Assembly: GCA_039000515.1 (NCBI GenBank)
Contig: JBCFYV010009882.1
Location: forward strand, 56,159,777 to 56,223,776
Reading direction: 5' to 3'
DNA from: Timema cristinae
Lineage: Eukaryota; Arthropoda; Insecta; Phasmatodea; Timematidae
Length of the DNA: 64,000 nt
Below, piece by piece: positions 1-12,627 of the stretch; the stretch's first letter is position 1, and each line of letters opens with the position of its first letter. The notes beneath the pieces were generated by a model. The model was not told where the DNA came from. It made no database searches and saw nothing but the letters and a program-made list of their open reading frames with translations. A program made the translations under genes and the position numbers.

Positions 1-262
1 TACTATATGATAATATGTAATTATATTATATATACATATATAATTATATATTTAATTATATATTTAATAATATACATATATATTAATATATTTATTTATA
101 AGACTATATTACTTATAAATAGGACAATATAAATATATATATATATTTATTTATTTATTTGCATCGCGTCCTTTCTACGAATCTATTGAATAAGTATTAT
201 ATATATATGTATATATATGTATATATATATGTATATATATATATAAAATAAGTATTTAATTG
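1..262. repeat. AT-rich low-complexity DNA with (TATATATG)n
   Basis: Almost pure A/T with runs of TATATATG between about 198 and 245. No coding potential. The window begins inside this tract, so its left edge is unknown. Confidence 0.85.
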
Positions 263-2960
263 ATTCAATAGTTGAAAACATTTACATACACATATTTACA
301 AGTGGGGAAAGAACAAGCTTTTTTCAAACATGACATTATTTAATCTTCTCAACACCCAATCTAAAAAATATCTCTCTCTATATATATATATAACTACCAA
401 ACGTATTCAACTACAGATGTCTCCCCTTTTCCATCACGGTTTTTTAGGGTGGAGAATGTTGAAAACCGATCAACAATTAAACCAATATGGTTATAAAATT
501 ATCATCTCCACATTTTGGTTAGCTCATTTTTTTTTCGTAAACAGAAATTAATTCCTACCTTTATCAGATTGACACATTTTATCACTTCCTCTTGCATTTC
601 CCTCTATTCTCTGAGTTGCTTTTCCTATCCTCTCCTTCCATTCATTGATTCTCTCTTTGCAGCGAGAGAGAGGGTGATAGGTCCCTTGCAACTTGTGTCA
701 ATAGAGAACAGCTCCCTTCACAGGCAAGTGAGGTGGAGTGATTCAATGAGTAACCTAAAGTGAGACACATAGAATGGGGCGGTATGCGACAACGCACCAG
801 ACGATGATGTATGTTTGGTTGCCGGTACGTTAAAGTCTAGGAAGGCCAATTGCTATTCATAATGCTTGTATGTCGGTCAATCTATCACTAGCCGGGCATC
901 TCGGACCCATGGTTTGGATTGGGATTATTAGTATGTCCGGGGTCACCCAGGAACCCCCACCTCCCCCCCATTACCCCTCTCTCTATTTCAGCGGTTACTG
1001 TTATAATTCACTCTATTTGGGCAAAAAGGGAACACAAGGGACAATGTGACATGTGAAGGTTTTGTTCTACGATTTGCAATCCTTTCACTTATTTGAAGAC
1101 AAATTGAGAGTTAATTTAAAACTTAAAAATTTTGGTGAGAATTTAAAAAAACACACATAAATGTTTAAAATATCGAGAGAATATATGCTTTATTATTTTC
1201 TGAGAGGTCCAATGTCCAAACTAGTCATTAGGGAAATATTATATTTCAATTAAGATTAAATAATATTTTTTCGGCATTAAATCCTAAACTGTCAAATAAT
1301 ATTTGTTGCAAGTTTAACATAACAAAATAATCAACATAAAGATAACAAAATAACCTAATATTCTAGATTATGAACGATCAAACAATAATGCACTTTTGAT
1401 TAGAAGTGTCCAACATTTTATTGGTGGTAATTGATCCCTAAGTAACAATTTCAGGGATTGGGACGGTAAAAATGGGCATTATAGGTGGCATGGAGGTAAT
1501 TTTGAAAATGACTCTTGAAAATATGTTATTTGTCCAAAGAAATACTTTTTTACTAGTCTTAACATTTTTTTCAACTTAAATTCACGATAAAAATGCAAAA
1601 GGGAACAAAAAATTTTAATATATATATGTATATTCATGTTTTAAAATTAATTAATATATTTATCTATAATAATTAGCAAATGAAATCAGATATATTCATA
1701 ATAATGAAAACTATTCTAAGGGTCCACAACTGAACGTTTTAATGTGTCAAATATTGGTTTTTGGGTGTACTGATTTCAAATATATGTTTACAAAGGTATT
1801 GGACGTTTTCTTCTTGAGTAAAGAAGTATGTTTCCCGATGTTGCTGCTATAATACATATTGTTTGTGTTTGAGGTTTCACAAAATCGAGATGTATTCAAA
1901 GATGGTTTTAGACAAAACAATCTTTATTTACTATAAAACACGATTCAAATGAAATAATACAAATTATCAAAATAAATCATAGTTCCTCCATTGGATATAA
2001 TACTCAATTAACGAAATGAAAATAAAAGTTTTAAAATAAATTGGAATCATAATCTTTATTGGAATTAATATACTACATATTCAGTGGTCGTAACCTTCAC
2101 ATATTCAAAGGGCAGTAAAACGTAAGTCTGCTTTGAAACACTTACATTTTTTCAGAGCACATTTTAGATCTTTTGCATTTCAGTATCATGCTTGATGTCT
2201 CACTTAACGGTGTAATTATTATCCATTCAGGTATGTATTTTTTCCTTCCTCATTTTTCTCTAGCCATACTCACTTGAAGATGAAAGTTCTAGCTTTTATT
2301 TCAAGTTATCTTCCTCATACATGGCCGGCTTTGTAAACCGTTAAGAAGACATGTTGTAGCAAAGCCTCTTGAGATATTGGAATATGTTCAAATTTATGGT
2401 TTTTCTGTGCAACCATCGCTAGGCCTACCAGATTTATGCCATCCTCTGTATTACATCGGTCATATAATATGACAAACATTTCAAAACTTGAATAACTTAC
2501 TTTACAGCTTCTACTTCAGGGTTGTTGACCAGAATTAAGAGCTGCGGTATCATTATCAAAGGATTTCCAGGCATAATTTGCTACAACTTTACCGTCACAC
2601 GCCAATTTAGATGTTATGTTACTTCTAGTCAAAACATGAAGACAAGCAGTGAAGAGAATTTTCTCTTCCAAGTGAAGTGATAGGGCTGTAGCATTAATGT
2701 AAAGCACAAGTTTGCTGAGATGGGTTAGTAGGGGAGAGGAGGTATGATAAGTTTAGGGAGTAAGCCAAGGGAAGTGGAGAGGATTGCATTACATCTATGG
2801 GTTCTGGATTTGTAGGGGTGGGTTGTGTGTATGGATTTGCGTTAGGTTAAGTTAGGTGTTGTATGATTTTGGGGTAGGCTTTTGGAGGGAGGGGTATTTA
2901 CCGCTACGGGTCATAATGCTATTGGAGATGAGGGGCACCCCACCATGGGTTGGGTGGTAG

Positions 2961-2962
<2 letters not shown>
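263..2962. other. Unique AT-rich intergenic or intronic DNA, no gene seen
   Basis: Only short open frames with A/T-biased translations and no recognisable domain. The stretch from about 640 to 1000 is noticeably richer in G+C than its surroundings and contains homopolymeric C runs, but I could not match it to an exon, a SINE or another known element. Confidence 0.6.

Positions 2963-3003
<41 letters not shown>
2963..3003. repeat. (GT)n microsatellite
   Basis: About 20 uninterrupted GT dinucleotides, the longest GT tract in the window. It sits in a G-rich segment (about 2720-3060) that reads almost without C on the + strand. Likely to be length-polymorphic. Confidence 0.95.
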
Positions 3004-3006
<3 letters not shown>

Positions 3007-3359
3007 GAGAGGGGATTGAAAAGAGGGCATTGGTCGAGCTCTCTAACGTTAAGATGCTGGGGATAGTTATAATTTAGGAGTCTAGTTGTTGTGTTGTAAC
3101 ACCTTAGGTAAGGGCTTAGAGGCGCATCGTTTAGGTAAAGTTCACCAACATTTGCCTGGAATGATCGTGGAATAATCTTTATATCCTGGGTTCATAAGTA
3201 AGGGAAAGTAGACAGGGGGTTGTGCAGAATAGGTGAGGAGCGAGATCAAACATAATACCAGCAGGGGTGTTGTTAGGCTTACAACACATTTCAACGTCAG
3301 TCAGTGGGTTTATCCATGCACTTTTAACTTGTGCTGGTAATATAACCTGATACCTTCGG

Positions 3360-3417
3360 CATACCAAGTCTTTTTTACTGAACTAATACCTTTAGTTCAG
3401 TAGAAAAACTTGGTATG
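3360..3417. repeat. Near-perfect hairpin (26-bp arms, 5-base loop)
   Basis: The left arm (3360-3386) and right arm (3392-3417) are reverse complements except for one bulged C and one T-G wobble, separated by the loop TACCT. The arms contain ordinary mixed sequence (CATACCAAGT / ACTTGGTATG at the base), so this is not an AT-repeat artefact. It could be a cruciform, a short foldback element or a small-RNA hairpin. The 5-base loop is short for an animal pre-miRNA, so I prefer foldback DNA. Function unknown. Confidence 0.85.
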
Positions 3418-3888
3418 ATTCTTCTATGCTAGGGGTAAAACCCGTACCCCTTAGCTTAGTGCCATTTGGGAGTAGAAATAGAATTAGCAAGTAAGCTGTA
3501 GTGGAAAAGTTGAGCGTACATAGTGTGGTTGGGAGGGAGAGTTTAGAGCCTTGTGGTGTAGGGAAGCTGCCAGATGATCACGTATGAACCTGATAAAGTC
3601 TACACACACAACTAGTTGAGTTGAATGCCAGCATGGTAATTATTAGCACTAGTTTGGCTACACGTCACGAGGATAAAAAGCATTTGTGAGGTTGGCAACA
3701 CTAATTCTCCAAGGCAATTTGTCGTCGTGGGGTTGGTCTCACTGATATTCCTGGTTTATTAGTGGTCACGGGTTGGTAGAAATGCCTTTTCCATACCAAC
3801 TATGATGTAAGCAATTACAGGAACCACCATCCTGATGGCCCAGCTTCCTCTTATTCTAGGTACTGATGCGACAATAACCTAGCTTATC

Positions 3889-4149
3889 AACGACAGTAGT
3901 TACCCACCTTGGTGGCGTAGTTGGCTAACGTGCTTGTCGTGTTGAGCTCGACTACTGAGGATGGGGAGATCGAGGTTCGAATCTCGGTCGGCTTTACTAG
4001 GGGTGATTTTTCCTAAATGGTTTTCCACTCTCCCTCCATGCAAATGCTGTTTCACTTCCTCTAATTCAACCTTCCCAATTCCTAAATCCATTAACGTAAT
4101 TAATACTTAAAGTGTATAACCCGAACGGGTAGTAAGACGAGGTGCTAAA

Positions 4150-4196
<47 letters not shown>

Positions 4197-4205
4197 ACAA
4201 TAGTT
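3889..4205 (+). mobile_element. Full-length tRNA-derived SINE with target-site duplication
   Basis: A SINE of about 290 bases with a tRNA-like head, a body and a tail. The head has an A-box (TGGCGTAGTTGG near 3908) and a B-box (GGTTCGAATCTC near 3976), the internal RNA polymerase III promoter elements. The body includes TTTTCCACTCTCCCTCCATG near 4020. The tail is CCGAACGGGTAGTAAGACG (about 4121) followed by GAGGTGCTAA and (ATT)14. Imperfect target-site duplications flank it: AACGACAGTAGTT (3889-3901) and AACTACAATAGTT (4193-4205), 11 of 13 identical. This is the best-preserved member of the tRNA-headed family in the window and serves as the reference for the others. Being non-autonomous, it would have been copied by a LINE reverse transcriptase acting on the tail. 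Confidence 0.9.
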
Positions 4206-7200
4206 TGGCTATTAATCCATTAAGTTTCATATTTAAACACTAATTCCTCCAATTATTATTACAGAATCTATTAGCTACACGAAACAAAATCCACACACTT
4301 CCAGCCAATATCCAAACTATGACCTCTCGGTCACCTTCAATAATTTGTATTAATATGTATTCTTATATTGCGGGCATGATAGCCTTGACCAGCTGATCAT
4401 CAATGCAAGTAGTGATGTGATATATAGGCAAAGAAGTGGGTTAAAACTCTGCTTCTGACCCAGTGGTAGTGAAAATTTATATATATATATATATATATAT
4501 TTCTTTGCTAGAAAGAAATAATAATAACCGCTATAATTGGGCACAGGTACTAATGCGTTAGTTTCTCTTTTTCTGGTTTTGGGTGACATGCCAGTTCGGG
4601 GATTACATCCTGGTAGAGTGTACTGAGGTGGGCTGTCATATATTTTTTCACATTCCCCACAAAGATGAAAGTTTATTAAAATATTGAACTACCGTCTTCT
4701 TCTCTATATAAATCTAATAATTATACTAGGTAATATGATGCAGTAAGCGTCAAAATAAGTATCAGAATCAAATGTTTAATCAAAAATTTTGTTTAAAATT
4801 TTAAGAAAAATTCAAATTAAAAATTAGTAATGACAAAGAAAATGGGAGAGTAGTAGACATTTAGATAAATCCTTTTGTACAATAAGTTATTATTTTTTAA
4901 ATTCTATTTGCAATAAATAAATTTATATAAATATGTTTTACAAATATAATGACATTAAAAAATTATTTAATTTTAAATATGATGTTTAAATACCTTATGA
5001 CTACTAAAGATTTTAAATAATGAGAGAGATTGTTTGTGTTCATATAGTTATTTATCCTGTCAAATTAATTAAAGTAAGATTAATTTGACTTTTATTACTA
5101 ATCAAAGCAATGTTACTCTCTCTAGAATGTGATGAACTATCACCCCAGTAATCTCCCTCTATTTTTAAAATACCTTGACCAGGACATTAATCCTGGTGTG
5201 GAAATAAACAATTCATTGTATCAGTGACAGTAATGATTCAAGTAAAACATAGGCTAAATGTCTGTTTTGTCAAAATGAGCGAAAACCACAGAGAAGTAAA
5301 TGTCAATAATGGGTTTATGTTTAATCTGCTTCAAATTATAACTGAAGTAAGTTTTTAGACTAGTGTTTTAATGGATTAATTCACCAGGCTACCAAAATAA
5401 TGACTTTAGCTGTAATTTTTTGTGTGGGATTATTAGGATGGTTTTTCAATATTAAAGAGGATTCTTCCAAAGAATAATGTTTTTAGTTAAAAAATAACAA
5501 TTAACATTCGGAAATATATTTTGGGTTAATAACCCATTTGTAGCACTATGTATATGACAATCAAATATATTCGATAATAATTGATCATTTATAAACAGTA
5601 AATTTTTCCGCATTAACGGTAGTATATTAACTTTAGAAACTCATAATTTCTAAACATTAAAACATGATCTATAATAGAGTATTTTTTAAAATAATGTGTA
5701 ATGAGGAATCAAGCTTTTTATGCGCACTGCGTTATACTACCTAATCGTAATATCTACATTTTAATAGAAATAAAGGATTATTAATGAATAATTTTTATGA
5801 AATGTACAATCACTCACGTGGAGGAAAAATTGATACACCATTGAAGAAAATGCACCTACATTACAAACAAAAGGGATTTCAACCAAAACATTCCGTCAAC
5901 ATATGTATTTATTTATAGATATAATATAATTTAACATGTCTAGTAAAGTTATTTTACTAAAGCCCAAACAAAAATATATTTTTTTTCGAACAATGAAATA
6001 ATTGTTTTGTTTTTTCTAGCTATAATTTTGTTACTAAATGTACAAACTAGTTATCTAGAGGGAATTACAGTAGTCCAACACTGGTGTTAAATACTCACAT
6101 AATTTGAACGATAGTAAATACACTTTTTTTTACTAAGCTTTACCTAGAACCTATCCCCTCCATCGGCAAAAGTCATCTTTCTCCGTGCGTTGATGCGTCC
6201 AAAGTGATGAGGAAAGCCTATAATTGATATTAGATCTACTCTGGGTAGTTTTCTAAAGGTGATTTATTTCTGAAGTATTTATGTATCCTTTTTATGCTAA
6301 TGTGGGCATATACTCTAAACATACATAAAATAAAACTATATCTCTCTCTGTACTTTTGATTCCATATGTTTGTCGATTTCTAGTAAACTCAATAAGTACA
6401 CATCAGATCTAGATGTGACTTCTTCTGATATAGGCCAGCTCGATATTTTTTCGGGGAGCCATTATTAACTACATACCATCATGCTTTCTCATCAACGAGC
6501 AAAGTAATGTTCGGAAAATCTACGTTTAAGCAGTTAATATTTATCGTGGCTAATTTAGTGGGTACCGAATATGGTAAATGATAACAGTAGGGGTGTAGAG
6601 AGGAAAAGGATGAGGTTGAGTTCTTGTCATTCATGAATCATCGTACGGACATAAAACACTGCTCTCAAATAAGTTTCAGTATTTTCTAGACTTTCTAGCA
6701 TTTACATTTTTAAATGTGGTTATGTGTTATTTAATGCGAGCGAATATGCGGGCAAATACTTGTCCAGAATAAAGTAAGTAATGTATTTGATTGCATGCCT
6801 ACTGGATAAGGTTAAAGTATGAGGGTATGTCTTAGGTAATTCTATAGTTTTATAATTTTTAATATATCCTTTTTATAAATATTTCCTAGAATTTTCTCTA
6901 GAGTAACAAGAGGTCAATGTATTGAATTATTACTTAAAAATAGTAATGTTGAAATTGGGCTGTATAAAGGATAGCAATACATTGAAGGAGAATAGTAATA
7001 TATTATATTAACCATGGTTTTTAAATATGTTAGATAATAAATAGTATTTCACAATAATGTCTACATCGGAATATTATTTGGACACGTAATAAACTACTAA
7101 TTCTATTAATTCATAGAGAGCTCTCGTAAGAATCACTAATCTGTCTGCTTACAACTTTAACAGTTAGTGAGACGCAGTGACAAACAAATATTATCAAATA

Positions 7201-7787
7201 TGATAGAGTCTATAATAAGACAATATAATTTCAAATAACTCTGGCATATTCAATATTAATGAGAACTATGGATTAATATAGTTACCACATGCCCACCATA
7301 GAGACTTTTGATATTATTATTATTACTATTATTATTTGGGGTATTTAATGTGCACTTTCTGAACCGACTGATTACATCATCACCTGAGTCAAAAACTGAT
7401 TTAAATCATGAGCAGACACATTCTCCAGCCCCAGGCCGTAAAATTCACCATTGTGATAAGGGTAGCCAACATTTCAACAACAGTAACTGTACATTTTTCG
7501 CTCGTGTAAGTAATCGAAACCAAAACACTTATATTAATAAGAAAACACGCTACCAACTGACATAATGTGTCTGATTGGAAGATATTGCACTTGTAAATAT
7601 TTTTAATGGAAATGAAAAAGTGGGCATATATTAATAAGTCGTCACCAATGAATTTAATTACGTTTGAGATGATTTTTTCCTTTTCATAATTGCTTCATCG
7701 ATTTTGGCAATCCTTGTCTTGACAATTACCTAATATTTTAACAATTTTACAATAATGAATGAGAAAGGTAGCTTTATTATAAAAGTG
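4206..7787. other. Unique AT-rich DNA, no gene seen
   Basis: Contains an (AT)n tract at about 4476-4501, an 11-bp perfect inverted repeat (GTCAAATTAAT, 5059-5069 with 5079-5089) and an imperfect (ATT)n tract at about 7306-7337. The segment 6330-6424 resembles 18238-18320 (both contain a GTAAACT..CATCAGA..TAGA pattern), suggesting an old dispersed repeat. No open frame is convincing. Confidence 0.55.
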
Positions 7788-7912
7788 CACCCACATTTAT
7801 GTAGATAGAGTTGGAACAAGTTTAGGAAAAATCACCTAAATTAACCAGGATGAGATTGAAGCCCAACCCCCGACTCATAGCTAGCACACTTAGTAAGACA
7901 ACAATGAAGCCA
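7788..7912 (-). mobile_element. SINE fragment, same family as the copy at 3.9 kb
   Basis: Read on the minus strand, this gives a decayed tRNA-like head (TGGCTTCATTG... then a B-box-like TTGGGCTTCAATCTC) followed by GTGATTTTTCCTAAA. The last motif matches the body of the full-length SINE almost exactly. The conserved 3' tail is missing, so the copy is truncated or decayed beyond recognition there. Confidence 0.7.
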
Positions 7913-9289
7913 TAACTTATCATTTTATTTTGATATCATGTATTTTATCTTATATTTAATTAATAATAAAATAAACTACCTATATAAATTAGTTGCATAC
8001 ACTTTATAAAGATTTAGAAAAAATATCAAACCTTAAACTAGTTGAGTTTGTTTGGTTAAAATATTTAAATGTGTTACCTTTGTTAGAAATTTATTGTGTA
8101 AATTGGTATATTGCTACGATTAAAATGGTTTTACCAATTAACTAGGATTAAAGTTAAATTTGAAAATAGATTATTATAAAATTTGATCAAATCATGTCAT
8201 GTTAGTCTTAAATGACAATAGATATGGTTAATTGTAAAGTTTGAACATGTTAAAATTATTACAAGCTACATATTAAAACTGAAGTAATCATTAAATAAAT
8301 AATTTTAGTAAATAGATTGAAAAATATCCTTAGTTTTGTGTGTCTCTTGCTTTTTATTTTTTAGTAGAGTTTAGAGTCGTCTAAGTGGACACGAAACCTA
8401 ATTGATTGGGTGCCAACACCACTATCAGATATTTACATGATTTTTATTTTAAGTTTCCTAAAGATGCTTCTAGAACTGGAACATTTTGATTTCATGTACT
8501 ATGAATGATATAATCCTGTTTACAATATTAACAGGAGTAAGCTTATATAAAAATATATATGCTTAGCTTATTTTAAGAAGATCACAAAAAATCGCTCACA
8601 TGGTATTAATTTATAGCCTGTGTAGGCAAACCTGTCATCAATCCCCACCAGTGGCAAATTGGCCGTAGAATTTTGGTGATTAATGTTTGATAGTCCTTAC
8701 AGTAAAATAAACATTTTCCTGACGGTGAGTGTTGGTTGTAGTCTGATATTTTCTATAATTCAATGAAACTATTCCAATTTATGAATGAGTCAATGAAGCA
8801 ACACTGCCATCCAATACTATCCTTCACACCCTCTCAGGACACTTCGTTTCATCTCTGCCTTCATATAAGAGAATTGACAAATATTGTGTTAAATTGTCCT
8901 ACATTTTCAATTTGAACACTTTACATCATTTGCGTCTAGGGCAGTTCTGACTACTCAAAACGTATACGTTTTGAATAAAGTTTTTCAAATAATATGTGTT
9001 GTTTTAAATATTACATTGAGCAAACTAATTTATCCATGATTACATTGTGTAATGAATTTCATTTCTTATTCGTCACACCTGTGGCTACATTGAAAAATAT
9101 TAAACCCGCCTCGGTTTTAGAAAATAGCATATAGGCCTGTAATATCTAGTATTAGTTTATTTTTATGAAACGTTTACTTACTCTTAGAGGTATTAATGTT
9201 ATGCCTTTAATATATATATTTATAAGTGTATACTTTTATTTCTAAATTTTTATTTATTCTGTAAAATTTTCAAATTTTCAAACCACAAA
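7913..9289. other. Unique AT-rich DNA with a perfect 20-bp palindrome
   Basis: No gene seen. The perfect palindrome TCAAAACGTATACGTTTTGA lies at 8955-8974. It is mixed sequence with two CG dinucleotides, unlike the AT palindromes common in this DNA. Confidence 0.6.
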
Positions 9290-10180
9290 AAGACCGCGAT
9301 TCGGAAACATTTTACAGAAATCAGAGAAGACAAACAACTGGTAGTAAAGTGTGTTTATTGTGGGAAGGGACATGCGAACAGTGTTAGTAAAGTGAAAAAA
9401 CCTATTGTGATGTGCATGAAACTCCATGAAAAGCCTCGGTATATGTTTATTAAAAGTGAAAATTGTTTATGTGCCTCCATAGATAAATTTCCAAGAATAC
9501 ATTCGTATAGTAACCTACTGCTGGATGTAATGATGTCTCTACAGATGAAGACATTGTGGATATGATGCCTGACTAAAATATTTCATATTCTATAAGAGAT
9601 CCAAGCTTCACTGGAATATACAGGTCTTTTATACAATCAAGCGTATCGACTTTCTTGGACAAAATATCAACTAAATTAAAGAAAATACTCCATGAATCAC
9701 TGGAAAAAGCAACATATGCGAGAGTGGCACCCCTTACTTTGACCAAAAGCCCGTACTGTATTTAAGAAATGGACAAAACTACCCTTATACTGAAAAAGGC
9801 TGATTTTGGACACCGATTTCTTTTGGGGAAAGGTGCAAGAACTACATTTTATTCTTAAACCGATTTCTACTGCCATACGACATTTGATAGGTATACACCC
9901 AAGCTGTCCTAAATACGTGCTACTATCCTTAGATTGTAAACCAAATCTCACTCAAACATTCTTCGTCGCCTCTATAAAAGGGCATAGAGAAGAGTGTAAA
10001 TTATATAATATACAAAGATAATTTTACTCACATCCAATTCAGTTATATACAAACTTTTTGGAACCTTACTTCCTTGGTGAGAATTTATAGGAGGATAAAC
10101 TGTCTGATGATTTTGATACTATCATGGATATTGCTCAAAGAAAATTGAAATTTGCAGAAACACGTATCCTCCAATATAGT
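9290..10180 (+). pseudogene. Dead hAT-family transposase with BED-type zinc finger
   Basis: hAT transposases excise and insert DNA using an RNase-H-like core, usually with an N-terminal BED zinc finger for DNA binding. Around 9340-9412 one frame reads a BED-like CxxC (VKCVYCGKGH) followed by KVKKPIVMC, where the expected His before the last Cys has become Pro. Further on, in other frames, are stretches typical of a hAT core and C-terminal part: SRSF-like FIQSSVSTFLDKIS near 9635, an intact 71-codon frame (9806-10021) with FWGKVQELHFILKPISTAIR, which resembles the hAT helical region, and FDTIMDIAQRKLKFAE near 10110. The frame is broken by several stops and shifts, and the catalytic acidic residues cannot all be placed. 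The element is much shorter than an intact hAT protein (about 600 residues). No terminal inverted repeats were found. The family is inferred from pattern recognition, not from a search. Confidence 0.6.
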
Positions 10181-10904
10181 GGAAGGGTTACTGCAACACA
10201 AGGAATTTGACCACCGTTGTAGTGTGATTCTTAAAAATTCCTGCTAATAGAGCTTCATGTGGATAAAACTGAAAGGCCCTCAGGTTGATAAAACGAAGAA
10301 AAAGAAATCGAACTACGAGTGAAAGAACAGCTAAATTTGTCTCCGTTTCTCGGAATATATCTTTTATTTTTGAACCAGAGACATAAACATCATACTCGGT
10401 AGAAATACCGAGATCAATCTCATGCCACAAGCCCAAATTTCTTATGCTAGATTTGTCTGAAATTGATATTTTGTTGTGAGTTTTGATCTACTCAAGTGAT
10501 TGATTTTGAAACTCAAATTTGAGGTCAGATTTAAAATAATATTAGAATCTATAATGATTTCTTGAAAAGATTTTAAGCTTATAAAATTTACTATGCAAAT
10601 TGTCTTTATCTTTAAAGATTGTATATTTATACAATTATTATAAGTACTGCCTTATAGGGTGAAGATAATTATCTCAAAATAAGTGTTGTCCTACGATTGT
10701 GACACGTTTCTACACAAACAGCTAATATGTCAGTGTATGTAGAGGTATCGAGAAATGTATTTATCGTTTTATGCTCAAGTAGTTCTCCATCACAAAGCTA
10801 GCTGAACAGTAATCACATGTAAGTAGGAGGAGGAGGGAAGGGAAAGAAAGGGTTTCTATTGGTAACACCTAATTTTCTATATCTATAGTTGAATTGTATA
10901 TTGT
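10181..10904. other. No gene seen
   Basis: AT-rich DNA following the hAT relic. The minus-strand open frame at 10188-10436 has no recognisable content. Confidence 0.5.
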
Positions 10905-11430
10905 TTCATTCGTCTTAAGCAATTATTCCTCTAGGATGATGGGTAATGGATAGTAGAATTTATAAGGTATGCATAAGGACCAATGGGGTCGATAAAAAAT
11001 AGCTCTAATTTTATATTGTCTAAAATATATTTTCTTTTATTCTCATTAGATCTTTATTCCTCTAAAATGATGAGTAAAGTATGTAGGAGGTTAGAAATTA
11101 CAAGTAATAATCGATGGAGCTGGTCATAAAAGTTCTATACTCTAATATAAAATCGAATAAATTATGTTTGGTAAATATTTTCTTTAATTTGTCTTAGTCT
11201 ATTATTTCTCTAAGGTGATGTGTAAAGGTATAAGGAACTAGAAGATAGGCGTAAGAATCAATGGAGTCGATCAACAAAGTCTTTAGCTTTAAATGTATTA
11301 TGTTGAATAAATATATTTAAATTAATATTCTCTTATTCGCCTTAATCCATTATGTCTCTAAGATTATTAGTAGATGACAATAGTGTTTATAATATATTCA
11401 TAGAATTGATAGAGATGGTTGGCCTTGAGC
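10905..11430. repeat. Decayed tandem array, four units of about 130-160 bp
   Basis: Four diverged units are recognisable by the order of shared motifs: CATTCGTCTTA, then TTATTCCTCTA-GATGAT-GTAAA, then AATCAATGGAGTCGATCA, then a TATATTTT-rich linker. The TTATTCCTCTA motif begins near 10923, 11054, 11212 and 11350. Units are perhaps 60-70% alike by eye, so this is an old minisatellite or satellite fragment. Simple-repeat filters may miss it because of the divergence. Confidence 0.75.
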
Positions 11431-12109
11431 GATTATTTATTAGATATATTTAAAATATATAGAAGTTAACAAGGAATGATAAAAAAAAGTTTATCTTTTA
11501 AAAAGAGAAAGATGTCGATGGTCCGCAACAACCCTTGTTTGGAGAGGAAAGGGAGCTGGGATTGGGTTGTAGTGGGTGGGGTAGTCCCAACATTTGCTCG
11601 TTGAGGACAAAAAAAGGTAGGAGGGGCAGAGGGAGTTATGTAGATTCAGCGGTAAAATTATTTGAAGTAAAATTCTACTAATCTGTAAGGGAAAAAAATG
11701 TATTTCTTTAAAAAAAAATCGCGTTTTACTACCCATTCTGGTTGTATGCCAAGGAAATAACTACATGGTTTAACTCTTGGACAATTGTTTCAGATACGAT
11801 AATTCAATTATTGTAAATTAGAGTTCACAATATCTAATAATATATATGCATTGAAAATATTCTATATAAACTCATTTTAATAATGTCTAGGGCTATTGAG
11901 CTTTAGAAACCTACTACTAATAATAATAGTACTGCGCGTATGGGCAAATCATGTATCACCTAGTTTTGTGGAAAGATTAGCCAGTACTAATGTGCCGTTG
12001 TCCAGGGGACATTCTACTGTACTAATCGTGCATCCTTTTCATGGAGGCTCATTCCATGTCCCGATGAAAAGGGGATGGTGATAGTGAATATGAGAGTGTG
12101 GAGCCAGTA
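11431..12109. other. No gene seen
   Basis: Mixed AT-rich DNA. The G-rich segment around 11520-11640 gives a spurious minus-strand frame. Nothing recognisable. Confidence 0.5.
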
Positions 12110-12268
12110 TAAATTCGTTATCCTAACTTAATCCTAACCAACCAAACTCTGAGTTCTGTTGGGGTAATTCCCCTTTCAGGAATATTACCCAAGTTAACCA
12201 GCCAGGAATCGAGCCCGGGACCCTTGGACTAATAGCCAGGTGTACTAACCACTAGGCCTAGAGGCCAG
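12110..12268 (-). mobile_element. tRNA-like SINE of a second head type
   Basis: On the minus strand, 12268 to about 12200 reads like a tRNA. The A-box region is GGCCTAGTGGTTAGTACACC and the B-box is GGGCTCGATTCCTGGCTGG, close to the consensus GGTTCGANTCC. It continues into a non-tRNA body (GGGTAATATTCCTGAAAGG and AGAACTCAGAGTTTGG). This head is clearly different from the 3.9-kb family and no shared tail is seen. A functional tRNA gene is unlikely because the acceptor and anticodon arms do not pair convincingly and homologous SINE-like DNA follows. Confidence 0.65.
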
Positions 12269-12627
12269 TTAATTTTAGTACTATGTTGCAATGAAAGTTT
12301 ATAGTTTCCTTTTGTCTCCATTCTGATATAAGAATATTAATAAAAATATACAACAAAGGTGTGGTTTATAATGTTATTTAGCTCATAAACCAATAGAGAA
12401 ATATTATAAAAGGCCTGGAACCGTGAATAAATTTGCTACCAAATTCAACCACAAGCCGGTTGAAAAAAAAACTTTTGGTGAATACTCTAAACATAGTTAT
12501 TAGATGACTTAAAACCCATTAAGGTGATTTATATGATGAATGGCTGCAATAAAGATAAAGGTGAGGTGGTAAAGAAGATGCATTTTAAAGTGAAACAAAG
12601 TTAGTTTATTCAAATTCTAATATATTT

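Noticed and set aside
330..763. Two overlapping short frames as genes
   Set aside because: Lengths of 73 and 82 codons are expected by chance; translations are dominated by F, L, I and S with no domain.
3900..3995. Functional tRNA gene
   Set aside because: A- and B-boxes are good, but the arms do not fold into a full cloverleaf and the sequence continues into a SINE body and tail with flanking duplications.
12200..12268. Functional tRNA gene on the minus strand
   Set aside because: The boxes fit, but the acceptor stem does not pair and a non-tRNA body follows, so it is better read as a SINE head.
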